NCBI GenBank assembly: GCA_030549495.1
Contig: JAUIRK010000087.1
Span: forward strand, 248,001-312,000
Source of the DNA: Nectonema munidae
Lineage: Eukaryota; Nematomorpha; Nectonematoida; Nectonematidae
Length of the DNA stretch: 64,000 nt
Reading direction: 5' to 3'
A program made the translations under genes and the position numbers. Below, piece by piece: positions 1 through 11,385 of this stretch. Each line of letters starts with the position of its first letter. Position 1 is the stretch's first letter. The notes under the pieces are model-generated. The model did no database searches. It saw nothing but the letters and a program-made list of their open reading frames with translations, and was not told the DNA's origin.

Positions 1-271
1 TTCATTTAGCGAAAGATGTTGTATGTTTTAATTTGCAATAAAAAAGCAAATAAACTTGTATCAATAGTATTAGACACACATCGATTGTATGTAGCCCTAC
101 CCATAAGTCCTCAGTGGATTGTTTCTTGCACCACCATTCATCACAATTCCTTGATGAAAATGCAAAACTAACACTTCTATTTCATTTCCAAAGTTATACA
201 CTCCCTTACTCTTGCAATAGACTTTGTCTTTGGAGTATATTTGAACTTGTAATGATAATTCTCAATTTTAG

Positions 272-2082
272 GGTTCTTCTGGAGAAAGAGGAGAAGCTGG
301 AGAAGCTGGAAGTGACGGTGAGAAAGGCATTCCCGGAGAAACTGGTTTAATTGGGCCAAGAGGCCGTTCTGGAACGCGTGGAGAGAGTGCAAAAGATGGA
401 TTGCCGGGTTTAGATGGCACTTCTGGTACAAGGGGAAGCATTGGAGAACAAGTAGATTTAAGATGCTTATATCTTTATAGAAAAAAAGATAGTAACAATT
501 TGCTTTAAAATTGTCTGTTTGAAAGCTATCACTCAATTTTAACTGTCTCTCAAGTGCTTATTACTTTAATTAGATGCTTAGCTTAACTGGTTTGTTAACT
601 AATATGTTATTAGGCGAATTTTTTATTTAAATTGTTTATTATCGTATTTGTACATCAGCAGTTAATGAGTTTCGTTTAGCGGCAAACCAAAATTGTTTAT
701 CGACAGTAAATGGAAATGTATAAAATACTTTGCGATGAACATAAAAATAATTTGTATGAAAAATTTTGAAATATGAGAAAAATAAATTCCATTAAAAAAG
801 TGGGAAAAATTGAGGAGGAATTGGCAAAATATAACAAAAGCCGAATTGAAAAACCCGCAAAAAAATTAAACACATGTTTCTTCACCTAAAGAAAAATCTA
901 GGCCCGAAAGCCAGATCGCTAATTAAAACAGACTTTGCTTTTTTGCAATTAATGATTTGATATGAACTTAGCAATTACTTGTTTGCTTTTTATGCACGTT
1001 AATTAGTTTGTTTGCTATAAACGTAATCGAATAATAATTACTATTGTGATTAGGACCTTTAGTGTATGCTTTGGAGAAGTGACTTAAAACTAAAAGTTGT
1101 CAAATCGGTTCTGGTTTGTTGTAATATTTTCTTTTGATTTAAAATTTAGGGTGACAAAGGCGAAGGCGGAACTATGGGAAATTCGGGAAGAACTGGATAT
1201 CCTGGCCCAAATGGCAAACCCGGAAGTAGAGGCCAGCCTGGACTGCCAGGTTCACGTGGTCAGCCCGGAAATGCAGGAAAAGTTGGAAGAGATGACAGCT
1301 GTGATTGTCAAACTCCTTTGATTCCACAAGTCGGAGTTGGAAAAACAACGTATATCAGATGGGGAAGAAAAAATTGTCCTTCGCATACAAACTCTCAGCT
1401 TCAGTATAACGGTAAAGGCGATGAACATAGTCTTGGAATTTGTACTTAACTCTTGATAAAAAAACATATTTACAGGATTCATTGCTGGTGGAAATCACTA
1501 CTACACTGGTTCTGGTGGAAACTGGCAATGTCTTCCCACGATGCCGGAATACCTGAAGTTCACTGATGAAATTGACAGCAAATCAAAAATTTACGGCGCG
1601 GAGTACAAAGTCCTGCCTAGAGAGAGTCCGTTCAGGAATCAGAATATAAACAATAAGCCTGCGGTCTGCGCTGTCTGTCATGTGCCCAGAAACACGCAAA
1701 TCATGATTCCGGGCAGCACTAGGTTTTTCTAGATTTACGCAACTTAGATCTCATTACTTAACCGAGAAACGTATTTAGATGTCCTGATGGATGGACGCGA
1801 GAATACACTGGATTCATCATGGCAACTTATGAGTTGCAGTCGCGAACCGAATATATCTGTGTGGATGAAAATCCAGAATTCATGACTGTAGGAAATGGCC
1901 TTGGCCAAGTCGAAGTGAAAAACAGAAAAGCGCAATTCGACACGTTCAACGAAGCTTCTAGAATTGCTCCGGGCGCAGAAGGCGGAGCCTACTTAGTTGT
2001 GGTGGATGTCAAGTGCGGCATTCTGCCATGTAGCAAATATCCCGACAGCTTAGAACTGCCATGCTCTTTGTGCACTAGATGA
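272..2082 (+). CDS. Short-chain collagen, C4-like C-terminal domain (3' part of gene)
   Basis: An extracellular structural protein, of the kind known from sponges and other invertebrates as short-chain collagen. Four exons fit together: 272-451, 1150-1411, 1476-1722 and 1779-2082, all with AG acceptors and GT donors, and phases 0, 1 and 2 agree at the joins. The first exon is 60 codons of Gly-X-Y with one break where Ala stands for Gly (GES-AKD-GLP). The second continues Gly-X-Y (GYPGPNGKPGSRGQPG), then leaves the helix at DDSCDCQTP and enters the globular end. Exons three and four carry family-like stretches PEYLKF, IYGAEYK, CAVCHVP and CPDGWTREYTGF, with many paired cysteines, and end in TGA at 2080. 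The 5' exons, including the signal peptide, are outside the window or not visible in 1-271. The resemblance to C4 ends is by eye; the collagen call itself is firm. Confidence 0.88.
452..1149 (+). other. Intron of the collagen gene
   Basis: AT-rich intron between the two Gly-X-Y exons. No coding or repeat signal was seen in it. Confidence 0.7.
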
Positions 2083-2145
2083 GATCTGTGCATTTACTTC
2101 CTTTTATAACTTTTTTTATTATATCGAAAGAATTTTTTTTAAAAA

Positions 2146-2151
2146 AATAAA
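2146..2151 (+). promoter_or_regulatory. Poly(A) signal of the collagen gene
   Basis: A canonical AATAAA lies 64 bases after the collagen stop codon, followed by a T-rich stretch. Confidence 0.6.
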
Positions 2152-2499
2152 TCATCATCCCTTTCACACAGCTTCTTGCTATAAGATTTAGCCATAAAAG
2201 TTAATTTCCTGATTAACTTCTCATCTCCAATTGCAAAGCTATTATTTTGATGAACAAATAATTTCACCTTTTTGATGCTCTTTTACATTTGACGAGGTAG
2301 AATCTGTCAACGTTGGCAAATTTAAGAGCATTTAGCATAACTATAACGCTACTTGGCACATATCAAATAAAATATTGTTTTACAAATCTCAATTGACCCT
2401 TAGTGGATGTAAAAATGAAAAACGAAATTAAAAATAAGAAATATATCATTTGATATAATATAAATGCCTTACTTTCAAAAGAGTGACACAATTTGCCAC

Positions 2500-4250
2500 T
2501 CTTTAAAGCAGAGACATGCAAATCGTGTCAAGCGGACCGCATGCGACCCATTAAAACTTTATTGCGGACCTCAAAAAATTATTTTGTACGTAAAAAATAA
2601 ACAAGGCCCGTGTAAACCTTAAAAAAGTCAAAAAATAAGAGTAAAACTTAATTAAAAAAAACTTTAAACATTAATTAAAAAAACTGTAAAATTAGAAACT
2701 TTAAAACTAAAATACAATTAAAATTATTCTAAATTTTGAATCCACAGTTCAAGTTTAAATATTAAATTAATTTAAGGCCGATATCATTCAGATAATAAGT
2801 ATACGAAACAAAGAAAAATGTTGGTTTTAACTTTAACAAAAAAAATATGTTATATCATCATCGCTAAGCACACACTGCGGTTCTCTCATTATGAGGTTTG
2901 AAGTCCATCATAATGCACGATCATGAAGCACTTAGCAGTCAAAAGTTGGATCTACTGATCTTTATTTACTTATGAAAGCGATCTTTCACTTTTATCCTGT
3001 AGTTTGCTTGCGCGTGTCTTTTATTGACAAGGAAGCCATACTCTTTTTTTGTTCTAATTGATTCTTACTGCCTCACCTTTAAACGTTGTAATTTTATTGT
3101 AAGAGCTTTTATTTCATTTTCTTAAACTTATTAATATTTTTCGACAATTGTAAAATTTCCTATTTTTCAGATTATTGTTTTAATTATTTTTTAAAAAAAC
3201 TTTAGTTGTTTTGTAAATGTGTTCTGAAAAAAAAGAAAAATAGCTGATGAATAAGAACTTTTCAAGAGCGTTGGGAAAAAACTTTCTAATAACGTGACTT
3301 TGTCTAAACCAGAAATCACTAATTCAGACCTTCGTTAATCTGGAAACATTGATTATTCCAGATATATTAAATTTAGTAAAATTATTGAATGGTTGATTCA
3401 ATTAACAACTGAGCTTCTGGTTTATTAAAATAAAGTTTCATAAATGAAGAAGAACTAATGAGTCTTCATATCTTGCAAGAAAAAGTAATTAGAGAAAGAC
3501 CAAAGCACCTTAAACAATAAGCTTAAAAGAAATGTTCAAAAATTGTGTACGCCCAGTAGAATCAGTTCATCTAAAAATTCTAATGTGCAATAAATTGTTG
3601 TGCTATACTTTTAGTAAAGGGACATCTGAAATTGAATTTTAGTTAGAGCCAAGTTTATAGTGAGAGAAATCGAGTAAGCAAATAGTAATTTTTTTATTAA
3701 AAATTACAAATTCGGAAAGCGGGAATCGGAGGCATTCCGAATTAGTGATAGTCGACTGTACAAAAAGAAGTGAACGAAAGTAAAAAGTGGCATATCCATT
3801 CTCTCATTTCTCTGCCAATCATATTAGTGTTCCAAAAGTATAGAATACTTCACAAAGAGTTTGATAGGTTTGAAGGAAAACTAAGATATGATAAAATTCG
3901 TCAACTAAAACTTTCTTTATCAAAACAGAAATAAGTTTCTATGAAATTGAGAAGTCAAGAGAAGATGCTATAAAAGCTAGTTTTGTGGTGAGCTAAATGA
4001 TTGCAAGAACCTCACGTGCATTTAAGTGAAGGCGAGTTTGTAAAAGAATGTTTAGTAAAAGTTGCAGAAATTTTGTGTTCTTACAAAGTAAAAATTTTAC
4101 CTTAAATTAATCTTTCCACTAATATGGTTTTGCCAGAAGGATTACAGAAATCTCTACATGTATTGAAAAATAGTTATTTTCATTATCTCAAAACTTTGAG
4201 TCATATTCTTTGGCCTAATTTACTTAATTAATCTATCCCTTATCAGTGAT
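2500..4250 (+). mobile_element. Decayed hAT DNA transposon (Charlie / GTF2IRD2-type transposase)
   Basis: The left end near 2509 (CAGAGACATGCAAATCGTG, then GCGGACCGCATGCGACCC) resembles the ends of hAT elements of the Charlie group. Transposase traces follow in the same direction but in shifting frames. Near 3219 there is a start-like stretch resembling MSEKK..ADE..FQERWE. Around 3963-4105 there are AIKASFVV, IARTSRAF and GEFVKECLVKVAEILC, which match the region of hAT transposases behind the human gene GTF2IRD2. Several stops and frameshifts interrupt the reading frame, so it cannot be active. The right end is not clear because another repeat begins near 4251. Confidence 0.6.
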
Positions 4251-4614
4251 TGGGCTATTATAGCCCCCCCTCCCTCGTGAACTAAAACTTCTATTGTACA
4301 AAATTGACCGAAATATATGCCTTCAAACTTTTTCTAAAATTGTTAGCTGCATCTTTTGATACAATTTTTATGATAGTTAAATGATGCTCTCATGTCAAAA
4401 ACTGTCAAACAACATCAAATATACATTTTTTTCAACAAAATTTTGATAAAAAATTATAATCATATATATGTTGGAACATATAACACATATGCATGCATAT
4501 TTTTCGAAAAAAAACTATAAAATTTTGTAGCAAATATCAATGAATATATTGATTGATAATAAATTGCTTACGAAAAGATTCATTTTAATTTTAAATAAAA
4601 GTAATTTTTTTATA

Positions 4615-5860
4615 CCAAATCGATAATGCTGGTTTCATTTCACGACTCAGTTTTCATAATTTGGGTGGAAATATTTCAAGTCCAATTTGCGATTTACGTC
4701 TGAAAATTGGATCCAAAGAATATTATTCATATTTTAAATAAAATGTATACTTTTATACTAAATAAATCATGCTGATATCATTTCCGTAGTAAAATTTTGC
4801 ATTTAGGGTGTCAACATGTCTAAAAGTATCAATTAATTTTGCCGTTTACGTGTGAAATTTTTCTCTAAAAATATTATTCAAATTTTTAATAAAATAGATA
4901 TTTTTATGGTAAATCAATCATGCTGATTTCATTTCCATACCCAATTTTTGCAATTCAATTAATTTTGCGATCTAAATATGAAATTTTCCTCCAAGAATAT
5001 TATTCAAATTTTAAATAAAATATATTCTTTATACTACATCAATCATGTTGACTACATTTCAGTACTCAATATTCTCGATTAGGATGTAAAAATTCTGAAA
5101 GTATGAAATTTGTGGTAAGCGCCGAAAAAATTGTGTCTAAGAAAATTATTCAAGTTTAAAAAAATTGTCAAAATGTCTAAAATTGTCAATCGATTTTGCG
5201 GTTTCGGTCTAAAAATTTTCTCCAAAGATATTAATTAAATTTTAAACAAAGTATATTTCTTATACCAAATGTATCATGCTGGTTTCATATCTCAACCCAA
5301 GGAATTAGGATTTGGAATTGTAATTAAATTTTCGATTTACGCTTAAAAACATAGCTCCACTAATTTTAAATAAAATCAATACTTTTTTAAAATATATTAA
5401 ACATGGTGGTTTTATTTCTTGACTCATTTTTTGCATTTAGAGGGTGAAAATGTTAATCATATTTGTTTTGACGATTAGATATTATTTCTATTTTTTATTT
5501 CTAGATCTCCATGCTGATTTCATTTTTGGAATCAGTTTTCGTAATTAGGACGTGAAAATGTAAATCAAATTTTTTAGTTTAGCCTTGAATTTTTTTTTTC
5601 AAAAATTAACTTAATACCATTTTTGGCTAAGTTTTGACCATTGATGGGGAAAAATGTGTTAAAGTGAAAATGGTGCCTGGAAATTATCTCATAAACATAC
5701 TTTCATATTTTAATTAAATATATTTAAAAAAATTTCTATTACGATGCTCAGTTCATTTCAGGATTTAGTTTTGGCAATTAGGATGCCAAGATGTGTGGAA
5801 TTATCAATCGAGTTTGGCATTTCGGAAAAATCAAATTCTGAAAAAATCAATTTTCTCAAA
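4615..5860 (+). repeat. Degenerate tandem array, unit about 130-230 bases
   Basis: The phrase CATGCTGATTTCATTT or a close variant recurs at about 4625, 4768, 4919, 5044, 5275, 5402, 5510 and 5742. Each is followed by a CAATTTTnGCAATTAGG-like stretch, then CGATTTACGTCTGAAAATT, CCAAAAATATTATTCAAATT and TAAATAAAATATAT. Copies are much diverged and some are shortened, which explains the uneven spacing. Confidence 0.65.
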
Positions 5861-6189
5861 ATACTGAAATCAAAATATTAATTTTGATTGAAAAACACAA
5901 TTAAAATTTTGAGTAAGGATAAAATTCTCACTAAAAATATCCTTCAAATTTAAAATAATTTTTTTAAAACAATAATATCGTACATGTTTTTAATTCTGCA
6001 CTAATTTTTATTTAAATATTATGAGCTTTAAACTAAGATGATCTCGCATCCCTTTGAGTAGAAATTTGATGAAATTGATAAAATCATTTTTATATTAAAA
6101 AAGAAAATTAGTTTATCTATTTGGGTTTAAATATATAAAATCAATGTAGTGTCGAAAAGTGTTTGATCATGGCATTTTGATTGAAGCGT

Positions 6190-6790
6190 AGTTTTATTGA
6201 CTGATGCTCTTCCTGACGCCAACCATTTTGTTTTAGGGGCTGGAAACCCTTAGCCTTTGCTTACTCAAAAGCTGCTCTCTCCTAGAACATCTGGGAGCCA
6301 AGGCTTATGAGCATGTTCTACCCGAAGCTGTAGATTAAAGCGCCTACCAATTGGCTTTTCATCTCTAGATCGATTAGTTTGAAACAACTCCGCCACGGGA
6401 AGGCAGATCTAGAGATTCACGCAAGAGGCTTTACGAGACGAAGGCCTTATGAGACATTTTGTGGGGGACAAGAGCTTATCCTTGTTCGCTGCCTCGGAAT
6501 TTGCAGCATCTGGAGTTTATGTTTTTACTCAGGAAACGTAGTCTTGTAAACGTTAGTGTTTTAAGTGTTATAGAAAGAAGCAAACTAAGGTGGTATGGCC
6601 ATATACTAAGAATGAAAGAAGAAAACATCGTTTGAAAAGGGGAAGACCTTGCAAGAGATGGAAAGATGGGCTCTTGGAAAAAATACACATCTCGGGTTAG
6701 AATAAGATGATGCTGAGGATAAAGGAAAATGGAGGCTCAAGAGCATGGCCACCGACCCCCAACTTGGGGACAAGGTGATTTAAAATAATG
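6190..6790. mobile_element. RTE-clade LINE fragment, 5' part inverted against 3' part
   Basis: The segment 6190-6440, read on the - strand, matches the RTE 5' region at 21640-21860 (shared AACAAAATGGTTGGCGTCAG and CTACAGCTTCGGGTAGAAC). The segment 6540-6785, read on the + strand, encodes the usual RTE 3' end: IERSKLRWYGHILRMKEEN, then KRGRPCKRWKDGLLEK and a stop-broken tail. So the two ends of one LINE type lie next to each other in opposite orientation, with everything between them missing. Confidence 0.65.
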
Positions 6791-6944
6791 AGAGAAAGTG
6801 TTTGGCGTTAAGTAATCTGTGAAAGCTTTACTGACAGGTAAAATATTTTGGGCGGATTAATCACCAAAAGTTGGTTTAATAAATGAAGTTTATATATTTG
6901 GCATTGATTGAAAGGTTTAAATGATTTTTTGACAAGTTTGGTAA

Positions 6945-7091
6945 AGGTAAAGGTACCGTGGGGTGTTTTCATCGAGAAGGCGCAATTGCACCGCTTGTAT
7001 CGAACTATGGGAAAATAGGCTTAGCACGGAATCGAACCCAAGACCTTGAGCTATGGAAACCTAGTATCTAACCAATCTTACTCACGCCCCC
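6945..7091 (-). mobile_element. tRNA-derived SINE, head type A
   Basis: Read on the - strand it starts GGGGGCGTGAGTAAG, has a box A-like GATTGGTTAGATACT and a perfect box B (GGTTCGATTCC, complement of 7028-7038). It ends in the shared tail CACGGTACCTTTACCTTTAC. Close copies are at 11237, 53985 and 60150. Confidence 0.8.
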
Positions 7092-7328
7092 TAACATTTT
7101 GACATCTTGACAGGTTTGGTTAATTTTGATGAAAATAAATAACACCGTCAAATTCGCAATTAAATAATTTAGTGAGTTTCAGCAAGAATTTTGTAAAAAT
7201 TTTCAATATTTAATAAAAAAAATAGGGGGTGAGGCTAAAAGAATTACAATAGAGCCCCTCCCCCTGTCACTGAGAGTCCCCCCCCCCACCCCGTCACGGA
7301 GGAAATGAAAATAGCCCCTCACAAATAG

Positions 7329-8019
7329 GGTTAAATTCTAATGTTTGATTCAAATTTTATGACATAATGGAATATGCATCCAAGGGTCCATGGAAGAATT
7401 TCAAGGGGTCCATAGAAATTCTACTTCAAACTACTTATGCTTAATCTCCTTTAATATACTTCTATTTTCCAAATCAATATAAATATATATATTTAGAGCT
7501 TTTTTAAATAAATATTTTCTTCCCTTTTTTAAAGTTTCATATTTTGAATGTTTATGTATGCTTTTTATTAGTTACAATATTTTTGAAAAATGTATATTTT
7601 AATTGGAAAAAAATTTTATTCACATTTTATGTCAGGCTTTACGATTTGTCTGATTGCTTATGAATAAGCATATACGATTTAATCAGATGACTACAATCAT
7701 TTTTTGCATTTAAATTTGTTGGCTCAAACTATTCAGTTGTAGGGGTCCACACTCTACGGGTAAAAAAGTGACTGAAAAAGGAGGAACGGGATAAAAAAGG
7801 TTAGGAAATCCTGGTCTAAGGTTTGCTCTTCATGCGTGCGTCTTTCTTCTCCCGCTAGTCCTATCTTGTCCATGGTATTATTAGTGTCATGCTATTGGTC
7901 TTTGTGGAAGCACTTATTTCCATCGGAGACCATTTTACTGCTCTTTTTCTTGGCGTTTTTCTGTTTGAATTCAGACTCATCGATCACCACCTCTTTCAAG
8001 GGAAGAGGGAGGTGTTTTT
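7329..8019. other. Gene-free AT-rich stretch
   Basis: No gene or repeat boundary was recognised. The open frame at 7836-8078 has no protein-like features and overlaps the start of a small tandem repeat, so I do not call it a gene. Confidence 0.5.
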
Positions 8020-8280
8020 TGGTTATCTCCCTTGGTCTTGCCAGATCACTGAAATATAATCCAGCCAAAACTATTTAAGCGTATAGTAGGTCTGGCAAAC
8101 GCTATGCTTAGCTGTTTCTTTTTGTTATCTCCCGTGGTCTTGTCAGACGACTCATGTATATTATATATCTTATTCCCGACAAAACTAGTTCTGACAAGCA
8201 CTCTTTCTTTTTGCTGTCTCGACTTTCGAGTGGTCTCGCCAGATAAATTAGATATGCAAAATGCCATCATGTAGCTGTTG
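8020..8280 (+). repeat. Three-unit imperfect tandem repeat
   Basis: TTATCTCCCTTGGTCTTGCC at about 8023 recurs as TTATCTCCCGTGGTCTTGTC near 8125 and as a looser GCTGTCTC...GTGGTCTCGCC near 8212. Units are about 90-100 bases and share a CAGACGACT/CAGATCACT continuation. Confidence 0.5.
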
Positions 8281-10389
8281 ATGCGTATCGTAATTTTTCT
8301 ATTATTTATTCATCTTCTATAAAGTTCACAACCACGTCACTATAGCTTTTGTGTCATGTGACATTTTTAGTGATTCAAATTCACGTTATTGCACTACAAT
8401 CTTTGTAAACACCACGTACAAGTAAATTCTCTTCTTGGACGTGTGATGTAAATTTGGAAGCCAAAATCTATTTGTGCAAGTGTACAAGTATTATAGACTT
8501 TAAGAATAGGCCTATACTTTTGTATATTTTAAAATAAGAAACTTTATAAACATCTTTCATGCTAGATTTTATGTGAGTGAGGCCTAATCAAAATTTCCTT
8601 TATTTATTTGCCGCCATTTTTAAAAAATGTCACGAGTTATATTTGCAATACTATTTGCATTTGCGTCTTCATAAAAGTATTTGCAAGGAGAGATAAACGT
8701 AACAAATAAAATCACGTGTATGTTAATTTCTTTCCACTAGCAAATTAACTTACTAACATTGTGTTCACGTGACCATCATCACAAACTTTTTTTGAAACTG
8801 ATTTATGACACTCTTTTGCTGAAGTTTTTGCAATATACTTTTTTGTGAGACTTGGATTCAAGGGAAGACACTCGCTTAGCATCGTGTTCGAACATTTTTT
8901 TAAATTATCATTTTAAAGTAAGAATTTTTTCTTAGCTTTTCCAAAAGTGAGTGATTCATTCGTTTATTTATTTTTAACTAGATTTTAACATTTTCTAGGA
9001 GTTCTTACTCTAGTTCTAAGATTAAATTCCCATTTAACAAGGAAATCTTTTAAATAAACGATCTTGATATTTACAGCTTTTGAGGTTATAAGTCAAAAAC
9101 AAAAGATTTATTCTGGGAAAAGTTTTTTCTGAAAAAGAATCATGCCTTAGTGAATAGTAACCACTCCATAACGATATCCGGTTTTGGAATTCCATTTTAG
9201 TTTACTTTAATTCTGTTCAGAATAATAAAAAGATTAAATAGAATCTAAAAAGCTGAAATAGAACTGAGAAGCCACAAAACCGAATCAAATAAAGATGAAA
9301 CATAATTTTAAATAGCATATTAGGAACTTGGCAAAGCTCTGAAGGCATCTAAACAAGGCGAAGAAATTTCCCAAGATATTATGTATTTAAATGTACTACA
9401 AAATTAATTACATTTTCAATAATAAGCAAATTTTGAATATAATATATATTTCAAATGTAAACGTGTGTTAAATTTTCAAGTCATTAGAAACAAAAACGAA
9501 ATAGATATTAAGATGTGAAAATGGAACTTTAGGGAAATATGTGTCTATACATATACACAATACATACATACATAATAATAGTTAGTTACATGATATGCCC
9601 AGTCGTACCAAAAAAATTTGGTTGCCCATACATTTCAAGTTTATGAATAATTTGTTTTGAAATTTATACCAATCAAATCGTCTTGTTTTATTGAGGTATT
9701 ATAGTCCAATCTTTTAAAATAAGGCATTTTTTGGAAAATATTTTCCATTTTATCTTTTGAGAGCGACTCATTAGTAGTCATCTCTGCCCTCATTATGCCA
9801 ACTCATTACTTTCATCCAGATTGCTGTCAGCATTTTCAAATTTTTTGATAAGTTTTCTGTTCTTAAAAAAATAGTTACACATACTAACAAAGTTAGCAAC
9901 TGCACCTTTCCAAAAATACAGTAATTAATTATTGAAGGTAGAATTTTCTTTTTTTTTCAAAAAAAATATCTACCTTTTTTGTAATATAATTTAAAACGCT
10001 TTTTGGATTAAATTTATGAAGGGTTGATTTGAGTTCGTCTTCTCCGCTTATGCTCGGATTCGGTATTGAAAATCGGTAAGAATCGGAGATTTTTATATCA
10101 TCAGAATCGGCATTCAAATGCCAACCATTTTGTTTCATTGCCAATACCAAAACGTTTTCGTGTTAATTTTCATGCTAAAACACATTTCACGATCATTACG
10201 AAATTTTTGTAGTATACGATTTTTCTTTTCCCACATTTTTCAAGGCCCTGTTTATATACAGGAATGATGCTTAAAAACTTGCCAAAAATCATTTTAAATA
10301 ACTTGAGTCTTAATGTCTTTTGCTTGAAGATAACTCTCCACTTTCATTATCCATAGAAATTGTATATGTATATTTTTGATACATAGTAT
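8281..10389. other. Gene-free AT-rich stretch with one dispersed repeat
   Basis: The only structure I noticed is TATTAGGAACTTGGCAAAGC at about 9320, whose next ~70 bases (GGCAT..., AAGATATTATGTATTTAA) recur at 10394. The - strand open frame at 9929-10150 shows no family features. Confidence 0.5.
9319..9395 (+). repeat. Dispersed repeat, copy 1 (partner at 10393)
   Basis: It shares TATTAGGA(A/G)CTTGGCAAAG, then CTC(T/C)GA(A/T)GGCAT, and after a short variable part AAGATA(T)TATGTATTTAA, with 10393-10465. In the second copy GGAGCTTGGCAAAGCTCC forms a perfect small hairpin. Confidence 0.55.
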
Positions 10390-10392
10390 TTA

Positions 10393-10465
10393 TATTAGGA
10401 GCTTGGCAAAGCTCCGATGGCATTAAAATATGCCAAGATTCCTTTCACAAGATACTATGTATTTA
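10393..10465 (+). repeat. Dispersed repeat, copy 2 (partner at 9319)
   Basis: About 1.07 kb from its partner in the same orientation. It begins with the hairpin GGAGCTTGGCAAAGCTCC. Family unknown. Confidence 0.55.
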
Positions 10466-10621
10466 ATCACATAAAATATTGAATTTTGCAAAAATTTGAA
10501 ATATAGATTAAGAGGATTAAAAAGTACATTATGCTAAAATTTTATCTGATTTAAAAGAAAAAATAAAAAGTGATCAACATGTAAAAAAAAAGGCAAAATT
10601 GGTATATTAGGTCTATTATAA

Positions 10622-10897
10622 AATTAAAGGATGCATTTTGCATTGAATAATTAATAACTATTTAGTTTCTTAAGGTATATTTTTCAAGTCTTTTTAAAAT
10701 GTTAGAAATTCCAAATGTGCCCCAATATAAATGAGCAATTTTTCGCAATTTAATATAAGAATGAGGAGGCACATATGGAATTTCATTTATATAAAAAAAA
10801 AATTTTTCTTACGTTTTAAAAAGACTTGAAAAATATACATTAAGAAACGAAATAGTTCTAAATTATCCAATGAAAAGAACAACTTAAAATGGATAAA
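10622..10897. mobile_element. Foldback / MITE-like element
   Basis: Left arm ACTATTTAGTTTCTTAAGGT then ATATTTTTCAAGTCTTTTTA (10657-10700) is repeated in inverted form at about 10813-10856 with only a few mismatches. Weaker pairing continues outward for about 30 bases on each side (TGAATAATT against its complement). The short loop has no coding capacity. Confidence 0.7.
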
Positions 10898-11236
10898 TTA
10901 ATGATATGTGATAGCTTGGGCATAAATGCTAATATAAGCTAAAGTATCTTATTGATACGTTGGACATTATAAGGGCTACCTACGTGTTTAGAAAATGTAT
11001 AAAGTCTTTACGTATTTAGCTAAAACACGTGCACATAACTGAAAAAAGGCACATATGATAATAGAAAGGCTAAAAAAATAAACGGAACAATTTAAAATGT
11101 ACAAAATCAATATTTCATTAACTTTGTTCTCAAAATTTATGAAATTTAACATTTAGAGGTAATCATCACTAAAAACTTTAAGTTGTATCAATCCAAATAT
11201 CTGATAGGATTTGGGATAACTTAAATCAAACACATA

Positions 11237-11385
11237 AAGGTAAAGGTACAGTGGGATGTTTTCATCGAAAAGGCACAATTGCGCTGCTTGTATCGAACTA
11301 TGAAGAAAGTAGGCTTGATGCGGGATCGAACCCAAGACCTTAATTATCGAAACCCAGTATCTAACAAACTTTACTCACGCCCCCT
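11237..11385 (-). mobile_element. tRNA-derived SINE, head type A
   Basis: Same family as 6945-7091. It has a box B (complement of GGGATCGAACCC), the head GGGGGCGTGAGTAAAG on the - strand, and the tail with the GGTAC(C)TTTACC motif, here with one change (GTACAGTGGG on the + strand). Confidence 0.78.

Larger units (their letters stand above)
4252..7328 (+). mobile_element. Element with inverted ends and an internal array of ~150-base units, copy 1
   Basis: The left edge (GGGCTATT, C-rich run, CCTCC, CGTGAAC) is a rough inverted copy of the right edge at 7293-7328 (GTCACGGAGGAAATGAAAAT then AGCCCCTCACAAATAG). From about 4319 to 4590 it matches a second copy at 54216-54445. After that comes a degenerate array (4615-5860). 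Two later insertions sit in its right half: RTE LINE pieces (6190-6790) and a SINE (6945-7091). No transposase was seen, so it is probably non-autonomous. Superfamily unknown. Confidence 0.5.

Noticed and set aside
177-536. 119-codon - strand frame
   Set aside because: Antisense to the Gly-X-Y collagen exon at 272-451.
7028-7038. tRNA gene suggested by a perfect box B
   Set aside because: The head does not close into a full cloverleaf and continues into a SINE tail repeated elsewhere. The same holds for 11237, 17705, 43715, 52002, 53985, 57880 and 60150.
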